Source: Candidatus Edwardsbacteria bacterium
GTDB taxonomy: Bacteria > Edwardsbacteria > AC1 > EtOH8
Reading direction: 5' to 3'
Assembly (NCBI GenBank): GCA_018821925.1
Contig: JAHJLF010000051.1
Coordinates: 1-43,538 of the forward strand
Length of the DNA stretch: 43,538 bases
The position numbers and the translations under genes were made by a program. Numbering within the stretch: position 1 is the first letter of the stretch; each line of letters begins with the position of its first letter. Shown in pieces: positions 7,928 to 16,176 of this stretch. The notes under the pieces are model-generated. The model worked only from the letters and a program-made list of their open reading frames with translations. It was not told where the DNA came from and did not search any database.

Positions 7928-8732
7928 TATAACCGATCCGGAGCTGCTGGCTCTGGCCAATAAAATACTGGCCGACAGCGGGTTCGATATCCGGCAGTAC
8001 AAGGAACGGCCTCTCAAAAGAAGGCTGGCGGTCAGGATGAGGTCCTGCCAGGTGAGCAGCTATGAGGAATATCAGCAGAAACTGAAGGATGATCCCGGCG
8101 AATACACCAAACTGCTGGATACCCTGACCATCAACGTAACCAAATTCTATCGCAATGCCGAGACCTATCTGACGGTCTTTGACAGGGTCCTGCCGATAAT
8201 CCTGGAGGAGAGCAAAAATTGCCCGGTCCAGATATGGAGCGCGGGATGTTCCTCCGGCGAGGAGCCCTATTCGCTGGCCATCATGTGGCGCGAATTCTCC
8301 CAGGCCCGGGGGCTGGTAAAGGATTGTAACATCTACGCCACGGACATCGACCTCCAGATACTGGGAAAGGCTAAGGCCGGGATCTATCCCCGATCCAGCA
8401 TGGATGAGATCCCCCAGAATCTGATCGGAAAATATTTCGAGGCCCGGGACGACAAGTATCATATCTCCTCCCAGATAAAGGATATGGTGCAGTTTGAAAA
8501 ACTGGATCTATTCTCCCGGTATCCCTACAGCGAGTTGGACCTGATATTCTGCCGCAACGTGCTGATATATTTTTCCCGGCAGACCCAGGAGGATATCTTC
8601 TATAAGTTCGCCAAGGCCCTCCGGGCCGACGGTTTTCTGGTGCTGGGCAAGGTGGAGAACATGTTCGGGCAGATGAAGGACACCTTCGTCTCGTTCGATA
8701 TCAAGGAAAGAATATACCGGGCCGTAAAATAA
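7911..8732 (+). CDS. cheR: CheR chemoreceptor methyltransferase
   Basis: 273 residues, the standard size. It has the CheR N-terminal helical domain (LADSGFDIRQYKERPLKRRL), then NVTKFYRN (75-82), the SAM-binding loop AGCSSGEEPYS (111-121), IYATDID and DLIFCRNVLIYF. It transfers methyl groups from SAM to receptor glutamates, which sets receptor sensitivity, and should act on the two receptor proteins encoded at 17600-21374. The start at 7911 lies inside the end of the PATAN-TPR gene. CheB and CheD are encoded further along the same strand, so the adaptation set is complete although interrupted by two secreted-protein genes. Confidence 0.95.
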   Translation: MLSPSNITDPELLALANKILADSGFDIRQYKERPLKRRLAVRMRSCQVSSYEEYQQKLKDDPGEYTKLLDTLTINVTKFYRNAETYLTVFDRVLPIILEESKNCPVQIWSAGCSSGEEPYSLAIMWREFSQARGLVKDCNIYATDIDLQILGKAKAGIYPRSSMDEIPQNLIGKYFEARDDKYHISSQIKDMVQFEKLDLFSRYPYSELDLIFCRNVLIYFSRQTQEDIFYKFAKALRADGFLVLGKVENMFGQMKDTFVSFDIKERIYRAVK

Positions 8733-8973
8733 TTTTCTTACTTACTAATAGGTGCGGATAATAGTAGACATATCATTATCAGCGATAAATGTTTGATAGA
8801 GTGTTTGTGTCATTCCCGCCCCGCATCATGTGCGGGATAAACTCCGGCGGGAATCCATAGGTAACCTCTGGATACCTGCTTTCGCAGGTATGACATCATG
8901 AACCAATGTAATACGTTAGTTAAAAGAAATGTTCACTAATATGTGCTCCGAGTAATATGAAAAGGGGTGAAGT
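8733..8973. other. Intergenic region between cheR and cheD
   Basis: This 241-bp gap holds the palindromic repeat at 8809-8894 flanked by AT-rich DNA. No small gene with a plausible ribosome-binding site was seen. A promoter for cheD may lie in 8895-8960, but no convincing -35/-10 pair could be assigned. Confidence 0.5.
8809..8894 (+). repeat. Palindromic dispersed repeat (GTCATTCCCG family), copy 1
   Basis: An 86-bp element bounded by GTCAT (8809-8813) and ATGAC (8890-8894), which form a terminal inverted repeat. Inside are nested palindromes: ATTCCCGC pairs with GCGGGAAT, enclosing CCCGCA/TGCGGG, and ATACCTGC pairs with GCAGGTAT around a TTTC loop. Its left half recurs in opposite orientation near 35945-35996. 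It would form strong hairpins in RNA or single-stranded DNA, like REP/BIME or MITE-type elements. It encodes nothing. Confidence 0.8.
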
Positions 8974-9468
8974 TTGTCCGACCAGCTGATAGTAAAAATC
9001 GCCGATTACAAGGTAGCCAAGAGCCCGGCGATAATAACCACTCACGGCCTGGGCTCCTGCCTGGCCATCACCATCTACGATCCCCAGATGAAGATAGGCG
9101 GCCTGGCCCATGTGATGCTTCCCGATCCCGATCTGGCCCGCAACCAGAGCAATCCGGCCAAGTTCGTTACCACCGCCCTCAAGGAGCTGATCCTGGCCCT
9201 GGAGGGGATGGGCTGCTCAAGGATACGAATGGTCAGCAAGCTGGTGGGCGGGGCCAATATGTTCTCCAAACTGCTCAACTCGGGGAAGACCAGCTACAGC
9301 AACATCGGGCAGAGGAATACCCTGCAGGCCAAGCAGGAGCTGAACAATTACGGGATCCCCATCGTGGCCGAGGACACCGGGGCCGACTACGGCCGGTCGG
9401 TGGAGTTTCTGACCTCATCGGGCACGGTGGTGGTGCATTCCTTCCGGGCCGGGCTAAAGGAGCTGTAA
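8974..9468 (+). CDS. cheD: CheD chemoreceptor glutamine deamidase
   Basis: 164 residues. The start is TTG at 8974, supported by AAAGGGGTGA just upstream and by alignment of the first residues with the family. Catalytic residues are visible: Cys29 in GLGSC, His46 in AHVMLP and Thr23, with the 17-residue Cys-His spacing typical of CheD. KLVGGANMF is the family's GGA motif. CheD deamidates receptor glutamines to glutamates, creating methylation sites for CheR. No CheC phosphatase, its usual partner, is encoded here. The gene opens a run (8974-16125) in which two secreted-protein genes separate it from cheB. Confidence 0.94.
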   Translation: MSDQLIVKIADYKVAKSPAIITTHGLGSCLAITIYDPQMKIGGLAHVMLPDPDLARNQSNPAKFVTTALKELILALEGMGCSRIRMVSKLVGGANMFSKLLNSGKTSYSNIGQRNTLQAKQELNNYGIPIVAEDTGADYGRSVEFLTSSGTVVVHSFRAGLKEL

Positions 9469-9471
9469 AAA

Positions 9472-11067
9472 ATGAGAAGAGTAATATTTCTCATAAATCT
9501 GGTAACACTGACCTATGGCCTAAGCCCCGCCCAAACCACCTATAACCTTGAGATCATCTTCCAGCGGGGCACGCCGGACACCAGCGTATCATCTTGGGGC
9601 GCGGCCATAGCCGGACTGGGCGATGTTAACGGGGATGGCTATGATGACGCAGGCATTGTTGGTTACAGCAGCACATTGGGGGCAAGGGTGTATTTATTCG
9701 GCGGGAGTCCGGCATTTGATACTATCCCTGAATGGATAACCGGCGATGCGACGGCCGGACCCGGCACCGGTTTGGCTTTATGCGGCGGGGATATAAACGG
9801 CGACGGATGCAGCGACGTGATACTTGAGGCAGCCGGAAAAGTATATGTTTATTATGGAAAGGTAGGCTGGCCAAACACTGCTTACGATCTGCGCTTTTTA
9901 GGGCGGCTCTACGAAGGCGCTACCAGTCTTGCCACCGGCGACCTTAACGGGGACGACACCACCGACCTTATTGTAGGTGATTTTTGGAATATGTCAGGCA
10001 ACGGTCATGTAAACATATACCTTGGCTCTGCGGTTTTTGATACCATACCGTGGTTAGTGATAAGGGGGAAGGATTTGGAACAATTTGGATCAAGCTTGGA
10101 CGCAGGTGGCGATGTCAATGGCGACGGCATACAAGATCTATTAGTAGGCGCTGCAACAAACAATGTAGACAGCCGGGGGCGGATATATCTGTTTCATGGC
10201 GGCCCGGCAATGGATACCATCCCCGATTGGTGGAAAGATGGCGAAGGCTCACAGCAATATTGGGGGGAATTCGCCGGCAGTATAGCAAATGACACTAATG
10301 GGAATGGACGATTATGGTTTGGCAGCTACTACTATCCCGGTGGTTATTTATCAACGCTCCATAATGGGAAAGGGATACTTTTCTACGGAGGGTTGGGCAT
10401 GGATACAATAGCCGATATGACGGTTGTGGGTGCGGATACATTTAGCGGGCTGGGCAGCATGTTCGCTTCAAGTAAAATAGATTCTGGGTTGAGGAGCGAT
10501 TTAATTTGTGGCTCAAGCGAAATAGGGTGGGGAAAAGGATTGGCTTGGACAAGCAAGTTGATTCAGGATACAGTTGTCAGCGGATGGATGAAAGGCAGGT
10601 GGTACGGTGATAAACTTGGGGTAAAAGTTGTCAACGCCGGAGACGTGAACAATGACGGCAGGGAAGAAGTAATGTTTGGCAGCAATGCCGATACAAATAG
10701 GCTGGTGGTTATATGTAAATACACGGGGCCGGAGGGGGTTACCGGCGAGCCGGAATTCAAAATTCAGAATTCAGAATTCAAAATTTATCAGAACGCACCC
10801 AATCCATTCAGCCATCAAACGACTATCAAATATCAAATTGCAAAATCGGGTCAGGTAAATCTTTCGGTTTATAATATTACAGGGCAATTGGTGAAAACAC
10901 TTATCAACGACAACTCTGTCCCTCTCCGCATCGGGGAGGGTAGGGAGGGGTCAATAACCTGGAACGGCAGGGATAACAACAACAATGCGGTTTCCAATGG
11001 AGTATATATCTACAGACTTCGCATAAACGACAAGAGTAAGATAAAGAAGATGACTTTGATCAGGTAA
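9472..11067 (+). CDS. Secreted FG-GAP repeat protein with T9SS-type sorting domain
   Basis: 531 residues. The N-terminus is a signal peptide (MRRVIFLINLVTLTYG, cleavage near SPAQ). At least five FG-GAP/integrin-type blade motifs with Ca-binding-like loops follow (GDVNGDGYDD, GDINGDGCSD, GDLNGDDTTD, GDVNGDGIQD, GDVNNDGREE), suggesting a beta-propeller. Residues about 440-531 form a Por/T9SS-type C-terminal sorting domain (NAPNPF, VYNITGQLV, WNGRD, GVYIYRLR). It is probably exported and anchored on, or released from, the cell surface. It starts 4 nt after cheD. Two short repeat-like DNA segments (10753-10786 and 10918-10952) are translated in frame near and within the sorting domain. Confidence 0.87.
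   Translation: MRRVIFLINLVTLTYGLSPAQTTYNLEIIFQRGTPDTSVSSWGAAIAGLGDVNGDGYDDAGIVGYSSTLGARVYLFGGSPAFDTIPEWITGDATAGPGTGLALCGGDINGDGCSDVILEAAGKVYVYYGKVGWPNTAYDLRFLGRLYEGATSLATGDLNGDDTTDLIVGDFWNMSGNGHVNIYLGSAVFDTIPWLVIRGKDLEQFGSSLDAGGDVNGDGIQDLLVGAATNNVDSRGRIYLFHGGPAMDTIPDWWKDGEGSQQYWGEFAGSIANDTNGNGRLWFGSYYYPGGYLSTLHNGKGILFYGGLGMDTIADMTVVGADTFSGLGSMFASSKIDSGLRSDLICGSSEIGWGKGLAWTSKLIQDTVVSGWMKGRWYGDKLGVKVVNAGDVNNDGREEVMFGSNADTNRLVVICKYTGPEGVTGEPEFKIQNSEFKIYQNAPNPFSHQTTIKYQIAKSGQVNLSVYNITGQLVKTLINDNSVPLRIGEGREGSITWNGRDNNNNAVSNGVYIYRLRINDKSKIKKMTLIR
10753..10786 (+). repeat. In-frame GAATTC/AAAATTC short repeat tract
   Basis: GAATTCAAAATTCAGAATTC followed by a near-repeat, translated as EFKIQNSEFKI just before the sorting domain. 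The simple alternating structure differs from the surrounding coding DNA and sits at a domain linker, where an insertion would be tolerated. Confidence 0.6.
10918..10952 (+). repeat. In-frame CCCTCTCC...GGGGAGGG repeat-like insertion
   Basis: An imperfect inverted repeat, CCCTCTCC (10920-10927) and GGGGAGGG (10933-10940), followed by TAGGGAGGGGTC. It is translated as VPLRIGEGREGS inside the sorting domain, exactly where the paralogue at 14930-14960 has a short PGIYSAS loop. It therefore lengthens a surface loop without breaking the frame. Confidence 0.55.
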
Positions 11068-11107
11068 AATGGCTGTAAATCAAATAAATAAAGAAAGGAC
11101 CCAAACA

Positions 11108-14100
11108 ATGAAAAAGCTGACAATAATATTGGGGTTGTTATTTCTTGTAGGCACAGCATTAGCCGAGCCCATCTGGGTGAAGGATGGAACCAATTTCGGG
11201 GGCACATTCCGGGATGTCCATATGCTTGACGACAGCACCGGCTGGGCGGTGGGCGATGCGGGCAAGGTATACCAAAGAAGCGGCAAACTGTATCCCACCT
11301 CTACCGAGCAGGTATGGTTTACAAAGACTATACCAGCGTTGGATCCACAGGTAAATTGGGACTTTAAGGGGGTGTGCTTTGCCAATGCCGATAACGGCTG
11401 GATAGTGGGGTATAAGAATGGAGACCCGGGGAAATACAAGGGTGTTATTTTAAGAACTACAGATGGTGGCGGTAGCTGGTCAAAAACCACATCCGACTCA
11501 ATACAAGGTTTGCGATATACCCCCAATGCCCTGACGCCGTTTTTGAAGGTGAAGGTTAATCTGTATGGAAGTGATTATCTTGGGTACATCAGTTGCGGTA
11601 ATGGGTATATTCTTAAATGGAATCCAATAACAGAACAATGGGCGCCCACGCGTCCTTCAACAGGCACCTCCGATTCGCTTACCATATGGTATAACAGCCT
11701 GTGGATGAACGAATCGGACCCTAATTCACTCTGGGTTGCCGGCGACCAGAGCTGTTCGTTCTTACAGTCCGGCGACGGGGGCGCAAGTTGGTCTGATCGT
11801 AATTCCGGGGTTTTCAGCCAAAGCTACGACTGGCCGCCTAGCACCAACACTCCGCTGGGGACTACGGTGGCAAACCTGTCAATGGCCGGTAGCGGTGGCG
11901 GCATCTATACCGGCATGGGTGGTGGCCTGGCCGGTTATTATAGCGGGGTGTGGAGTTTATTGCCGCCTTTGGGCGAAGACAACTGGAACTATGGCATGAC
12001 AGTAGGGCCCAGCAATGAAATTTTCACCTGCGGCAATACATACCGTAACGTAGGCGCTTTGCGTAAAATACAAAACGATACTGTTATATTTGAAAAGGTT
12101 TCTGCATCACTCACCTCTCTTTCACTGAAGTCTTTGGATTTTCCGCCAAATTCTGATCATGGTCGCGCAGTGGGGGCAAACCAAATTTTACACAGATACG
12201 AACCCGCGATAGTAACGGGTATAAATTCCTACAGAACTGGCACTAATGGCGATACCATTTGTGTGACTTGGACAACCACAAAAGAAAACAACATCAGTAA
12301 ATGGGAGGTATGTACATCAGGATTAATTGCACAAGATATAGGTAGGCCTACAAGTGTTGATCTTGAGTCACACCCTGCTGGTTATACATACACTTTGGGC
12401 TTCCATAGTTGGCATGTTCTAGTTGATTCTTTGGTGCGTGTATTTTATATTACTGTACGAGCCACCTGCAAAGACGGGACTGTTTTAAATTTTGGTCCGA
12501 TACTTGCGACAGAGAGATTCGGTTCCACAAGTCTTGAACCAGTTGTGATTGATAATGTTGTGGATGTATCAATTGTGACACGACCACAATTAAAAATAAA
12601 ATGGTATCCAGCGACAACAGAAGCTTCTATTCTGCGCTCTTTGACGCCTGATGGACCCTGGGTGCCTTGTGGACGCGCTGTGGGTATTGCTTGTACAACA
12701 TATGTAGATACAACAGTGCCATTATTTGATAAGCCCATTTTTTATATTGTGCAAAGAAATAGTAGTGATGGCAATACTTCCTGCCCAAGCAATGTTATGT
12801 CCGGTATAGCCAAAGACAATCTTGCTCCTGACACACTTGCCGCGCCAACCGGGGGTTTCAACATAGGCGACAGCATATTTACCCTTAATTGGAATAAATC
12901 CATCGCTGCCGATTTCGGCGGCTACTGGGTATGTCCGGAACCGGTGGGCGTGTTTGGTGCAAAGCTCAGCGGCATAGACCCCGGCAGTTACGAGCCGGAT
13001 GCCTACTATGTTTCCCACTCCTCGCCCATAGAACGCAACCAGTGGAAATGGCGGGTGCCGGATAATTTGGTTGGTGAGCAACTTATATTCTCGGTAACTG
13101 CAATGGATCGTTCGGGCAACATTGCCCCCTGGAGCGGCCAGGTGACCATCAATACCAAAGCTCTTACCAATTCAAATACCGCACTATCAACCGCATATAA
13201 TAACGGCAAGCACCTGCTTTACGACAGTAAGGGTTATTTGAATTTGGTTTACTCCTCCGGCGATTCGGTTATATATCAGCAAAGCTGGGACGACGGCCTG
13301 ACCTGGACGCCTTCTTCGGGCTTTGCCTCGGGTGGTACTAAGCCGGTGCCGGTTGTCGGTTATTACGGAACAGACACCACCATGACCTGGAAGGCCGAAA
13401 CACCAGGTGCAGGATGGGTTCTTAAATCCGCCAAGAGAGTGAACAACGGCTGGGGACCGGAAGCGACCATTTTGGAGGCTATCGGAGCCTGGGAACAGAC
13501 GCATTATGTCAGCCCGCCATCAATGGCAATCAACATCGCCGGAACGCACCTGGCCATAGAGCGGGTGGATGCGCAATATGCCATCGGCGGCCAGAGCGGG
13601 GTATGGTACTGGAAGCTTTTGTATGGATTCAAGGCTGCCGGCCAGACAGACTATGCCTGGACAGTTTTGGACAGCACTTCAGGCAGCTGGGGCGGGCAGG
13701 ATCCAAATCTGGCCAGCCCGACCATCTGCCTGGATTCCAAGGGCGGGGTTCATATCGCCTGGGATTACGAGGGAGAGATTTATTGGCGGGGATATGACCC
13801 GTATCTTGGCGCATGGAAGAACAAGATTAACCTGACCAACAGCCCGGAGGTGTTTTCCGCCGAGCCTTCTCTGTCTTTCTACGGAGACGTGCATATAGTC
13901 TGGCAGGAAGGCAACGATATTCAACACCGCAAAGGCAACTGGGGTTATCCCAGGTTGGAAAATACCATTGATGCAATCACTAAAAGTTTCTACTGGCAGG
14001 GTGTCGAGAATGTCAACAACAGCCCGGCCACCGCTTCGTTGAATCCGGTATTCGATGGCAATTATGTGGCCTGGAGCGAGCAGAGTGCTGTTAATCCCGA

Positions 14101-15070
14101 TCAATATAATGCTTATTTTGCCAATTACAGCGATTATGTTTGGACTTCCAGCATTGATTACAGCAAGAACCCCAGCCAACCGGCGGTTTACCCCCAGATA
14201 GCCTACCGCCAGAATGTTGACGGCAACAAGATGACCACCATCTGGACCGAGGGAACCGGGCCGCTGTATTCGCTGATAGCCCGCGATGCGGCCGGTCAGG
14301 TAACAGCGCAGGCCGCGACCGATGTGGGCGGCGAAGAAGCATCCATATATCTGATAGAACGGGACGGTTATATTGTTTACGGGGCTACCGATGCAATCGC
14401 TTCCACTGGCATTATAACGGTTGATTACGACAGCACGGCATTGGAGTATTATCTGCCGACCCTGGACCGCGACCAGAAACAGACCATGAAGTTCACCTTC
14501 TACCAGGAATATCCTGGGAAGATAGATTACATCTATCAGGTATGGGTGGATAACGTGTCCCTGGGGTCGGTAAAGGTTCCCAGCGGCAAGTCGGTTGTCT
14601 TCGAGAAGGACCTGCCCAATGCGGTAACCCACGACGGCGAGGGTATAATCAAGATAGTCAACCTGAAAAAAGACAAGATTGTTACCTGCGACAAGTGGGA
14701 GCTTTATGCTTACGATAAGGCTACAGGAAGGGGCGGCACCAAGAAGTCCGGCGGAGCGCAGTTAGCGGAAGAGGGCGGTAAGCCGCTTGCCTATGTCTAC
14801 GCTATGGCACAGAACGCACCCAATCCGTTCAACGGCCAGACTAGGATCAGCTACCAGTTGGCCAAACCCGGCAACGTCAGCTTGAAGGTCTACAATACGC
14901 TGGGGCAGTTGGTAAACACCCTGATTGACGGCCAGCAACAGCCTGGTATCTATTCCGCCAGCTGGAACGGCAAGGATAATTCGGGAAGGACAGCCGCCAA
15001 TGGTGTTTATATCTACCGCTTGGAATCCGGTGATTTCAAGGCAACCAAAAAGATGGTGGTGATCAAGTAG
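11108..15070 (+). CDS. Large secreted BNR/Ycf48-like protein with T9SS-type sorting domain
   Basis: The chosen start is ATG 11108 (1320 residues): it has AAAGGA upstream and begins the signal peptide MKKLTIILGLLFLVGTALA. ATG 11069 would add 13 residues ahead of it. Residues about 25-140 carry Asp-box/Ycf48-like repeats (STGWAVGDAGKVY, DNGWIVGYKNG, LRTTDGGGSW); another (SGDGGASW) lies near 220. A fibronectin-like middle region follows, and further sialidase-type motifs (SWDDGLTWTP) occur after residue 700. The last 85 residues form a Por/T9SS-type sorting domain (NAPNPF, VYNTLGQLV, GVYIYRLE). It is probably a surface or extracellular protein. The central part (about 12060-12840) is more AT-rich. 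It ends 8 nt before cheB. No catalytic site was identified. Confidence 0.86.
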   Translation: MKKLTIILGLLFLVGTALAEPIWVKDGTNFGGTFRDVHMLDDSTGWAVGDAGKVYQRSGKLYPTSTEQVWFTKTIPALDPQVNWDFKGVCFANADNGWIVGYKNGDPGKYKGVILRTTDGGGSWSKTTSDSIQGLRYTPNALTPFLKVKVNLYGSDYLGYISCGNGYILKWNPITEQWAPTRPSTGTSDSLTIWYNSLWMNESDPNSLWVAGDQSCSFLQSGDGGASWSDRNSGVFSQSYDWPPSTNTPLGTTVANLSMAGSGGGIYTGMGGGLAGYYSGVWSLLPPLGEDNWNYGMTVGPSNEIFTCGNTYRNVGALRKIQNDTVIFEKVSASLTSLSLKSLDFPPNSDHGRAVGANQILHRYEPAIVTGINSYRTGTNGDTICVTWTTTKENNISKWEVCTSGLIAQDIGRPTSVDLESHPAGYTYTLGFHSWHVLVDSLVRVFYITVRATCKDGTVLNFGPILATERFGSTSLEPVVIDNVVDVSIVTRPQLKIKWYPATTEASILRSLTPDGPWVPCGRAVGIACTTYVDTTVPLFDKPIFYIVQRNSSDGNTSCPSNVMSGIAKDNLAPDTLAAPTGGFNIGDSIFTLNWNKSIAADFGGYWVCPEPVGVFGAKLSGIDPGSYEPDAYYVSHSSPIERNQWKWRVPDNLVGEQLIFSVTAMDRSGNIAPWSGQVTINTKALTNSNTALSTAYNNGKHLLYDSKGYLNLVYSSGDSVIYQQSWDDGLTWTPSSGFASGGTKPVPVVGYYGTDTTMTWKAETPGAGWVLKSAKRVNNGWGPEATILEAIGAWEQTHYVSPPSMAINIAGTHLAIERVDAQYAIGGQSGVWYWKLLYGFKAAGQTDYAWTVLDSTSGSWGGQDPNLASPTICLDSKGGVHIAWDYEGEIYWRGYDPYLGAWKNKINLTNSPEVFSAEPSLSFYGDVHIVWQEGNDIQHRKGNWGYPRLENTIDAITKSFYWQGVENVNNSPATASLNPVFDGNYVAWSEQSAVNPDQYNAYFANYSDYVWTSSIDYSKNPSQPAVYPQIAYRQNVDGNKMTTIWTEGTGPLYSLIARDAAGQVTAQAATDVGGEEASIYLIERDGYIVYGATDAIASTGIITVDYDSTALEYYLPTLDRDQKQTMKFTFYQEYPGKIDYIYQVWVDNVSLGSVKVPSGKSVVFEKDLPNAVTHDGEGIIKIVNLKKDKIVTCDKWELYAYDKATGRGGTKKSGGAQLAEEGGKPLAYVYAMAQNAPNPFNGQTRISYQLAKPGNVSLKVYNTLGQLVNTLIDGQQQPGIYSASWNGKDNSGRTAANGVYIYRLESGDFKATKKMVVIK

Positions 15071-15078
15071 AGATTTTT

Positions 15079-16125
15079 ATGACTGACATCCGCACCATAA
15101 AAGTTCTGGTGGTTGACGACTCCGCCCTGATGCGCAACATGGTGGGCGATATTGTCAAGGCTACGCCGGGGCTTAAGCTGGTGGGTTCCGCCAAGAACGG
15201 GCTGGAGGCCATCGAGCAGGTCCGCCAATTGTCCCCCGATGTGGTTACCATGGACATCGAGATGCCCAAGATGGACGGCCTGCAGGCGCTGGCCCGGCTG
15301 ATGACCGAATCCCCGGTGGCCACGGTGATGCTCTCGGCCCATGCCAAGGAGGGAGCCGAGTCCACCCTGCTGGCTCTGGAGTTGGGAGCGGTGGACTTCG
15401 TGACCAAACCGTCCGGCTCCATCTCCTTAGACATAGACAAGGTCCGGGAGGAGCTGGTGGAGAAGATCAGGATGGCCGCCGGGGTTGACCTGGCCAAGCT
15501 GAGGCCCGGCAACAGCCATCGCCTGGCTCCGGCGGCGCTCGAGAGCAAAGCTCCAACCGGAATCATGAGAACCCTGGCCATCGGCTCGTCCACCGGCGGC
15601 ACCCGGGCCCTGGCCGAGATACTGCCCAAGCTGCCCCGGGAGATAAACGCCGCCCTATTGCTGGTGCAGCACATGCCGGTGGGCTTTACCAAATCCCTGG
15701 CCGAGCGGCTGGACAACCGCAGCAAGATCAGGGTAAGGGAGGCCCAGGAGGGCGATCGGCTGGAAAGGGGGCTGGCGCTACTGGCCCCGGCCGGGTATCA
15801 CATGGAGCTGTCCTCCTCCGGGGACCGGATAAAATTAAATCAGAACCCTCCCAAGTTCGGGGTCCGTCCATCGGTGGATGTGATGATGGAGTCGGTGGCG
15901 CTTTATTCACCGGCGGAAACGGTGGGCGTGATACTGACCGGGATGGGTCACGACGGGGCCAACGGGGTGGCCGGAATGAAGAAGAAGGGCGGGCACATTA
16001 TAGCGGAGGACCGCTCCACCTGCGTGGTCTATGGCATGCCCAAGGCGGCGGTGGAGACCGGAGCGGTGGACGAGGTGCTGCCGCTGGACCAGATCCCGGG
16101 GGCCATCGTCAGGGCCTGCCGCTAA
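15079..16125 (+). CDS. cheB: CheB protein-glutamate methylesterase
   Basis: 348 residues. The receiver domain (about 7-125) has the acidic pair Asp13-Asp14, phosphoacceptor Asp59 in MDIEMP and Lys110. The C-terminal methylesterase domain has the triad Ser171 (SSTGG), His198 (QHMP) and Asp292 (GMGHDG). It removes methyl groups added by CheR and may deamidate receptor glutamines. Phosphorylation normally comes from CheA, which is not encoded in the window. ATG start 8 nt after the secreted BNR-type gene. Confidence 0.96.
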   Translation: MTDIRTIKVLVVDDSALMRNMVGDIVKATPGLKLVGSAKNGLEAIEQVRQLSPDVVTMDIEMPKMDGLQALARLMTESPVATVMLSAHAKEGAESTLLALELGAVDFVTKPSGSISLDIDKVREELVEKIRMAAGVDLAKLRPGNSHRLAPAALESKAPTGIMRTLAIGSSTGGTRALAEILPKLPREINAALLLVQHMPVGFTKSLAERLDNRSKIRVREAQEGDRLERGLALLAPAGYHMELSSSGDRIKLNQNPPKFGVRPSVDVMMESVALYSPAETVGVILTGMGHDGANGVAGMKKKGGHIIAEDRSTCVVYGMPKAAVETGAVDEVLPLDQIPGAIVRACR

Positions 16126-16176
16126 AAAATCCTTAAAAACGAATCTGTCAGTAATATAAAAACGAGGCGGTGCATT

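Noticed and set aside
6359-8017. Long open frame on the minus strand opposite the PATAN-TPR gene (552 codons)
   Set aside because: It lies wholly antisense to a gene with clear PATAN and TPR domains. Its translation is Gln/Leu/Gly-rich with no domain, as expected from a GC-rich shadow frame.
8967-9545. Overlapping plus-strand frame across cheD
   Set aside because: The cheD frame carries all catalytic residues. The alternative product is Gly/Arg/Gln-rich with no motif.
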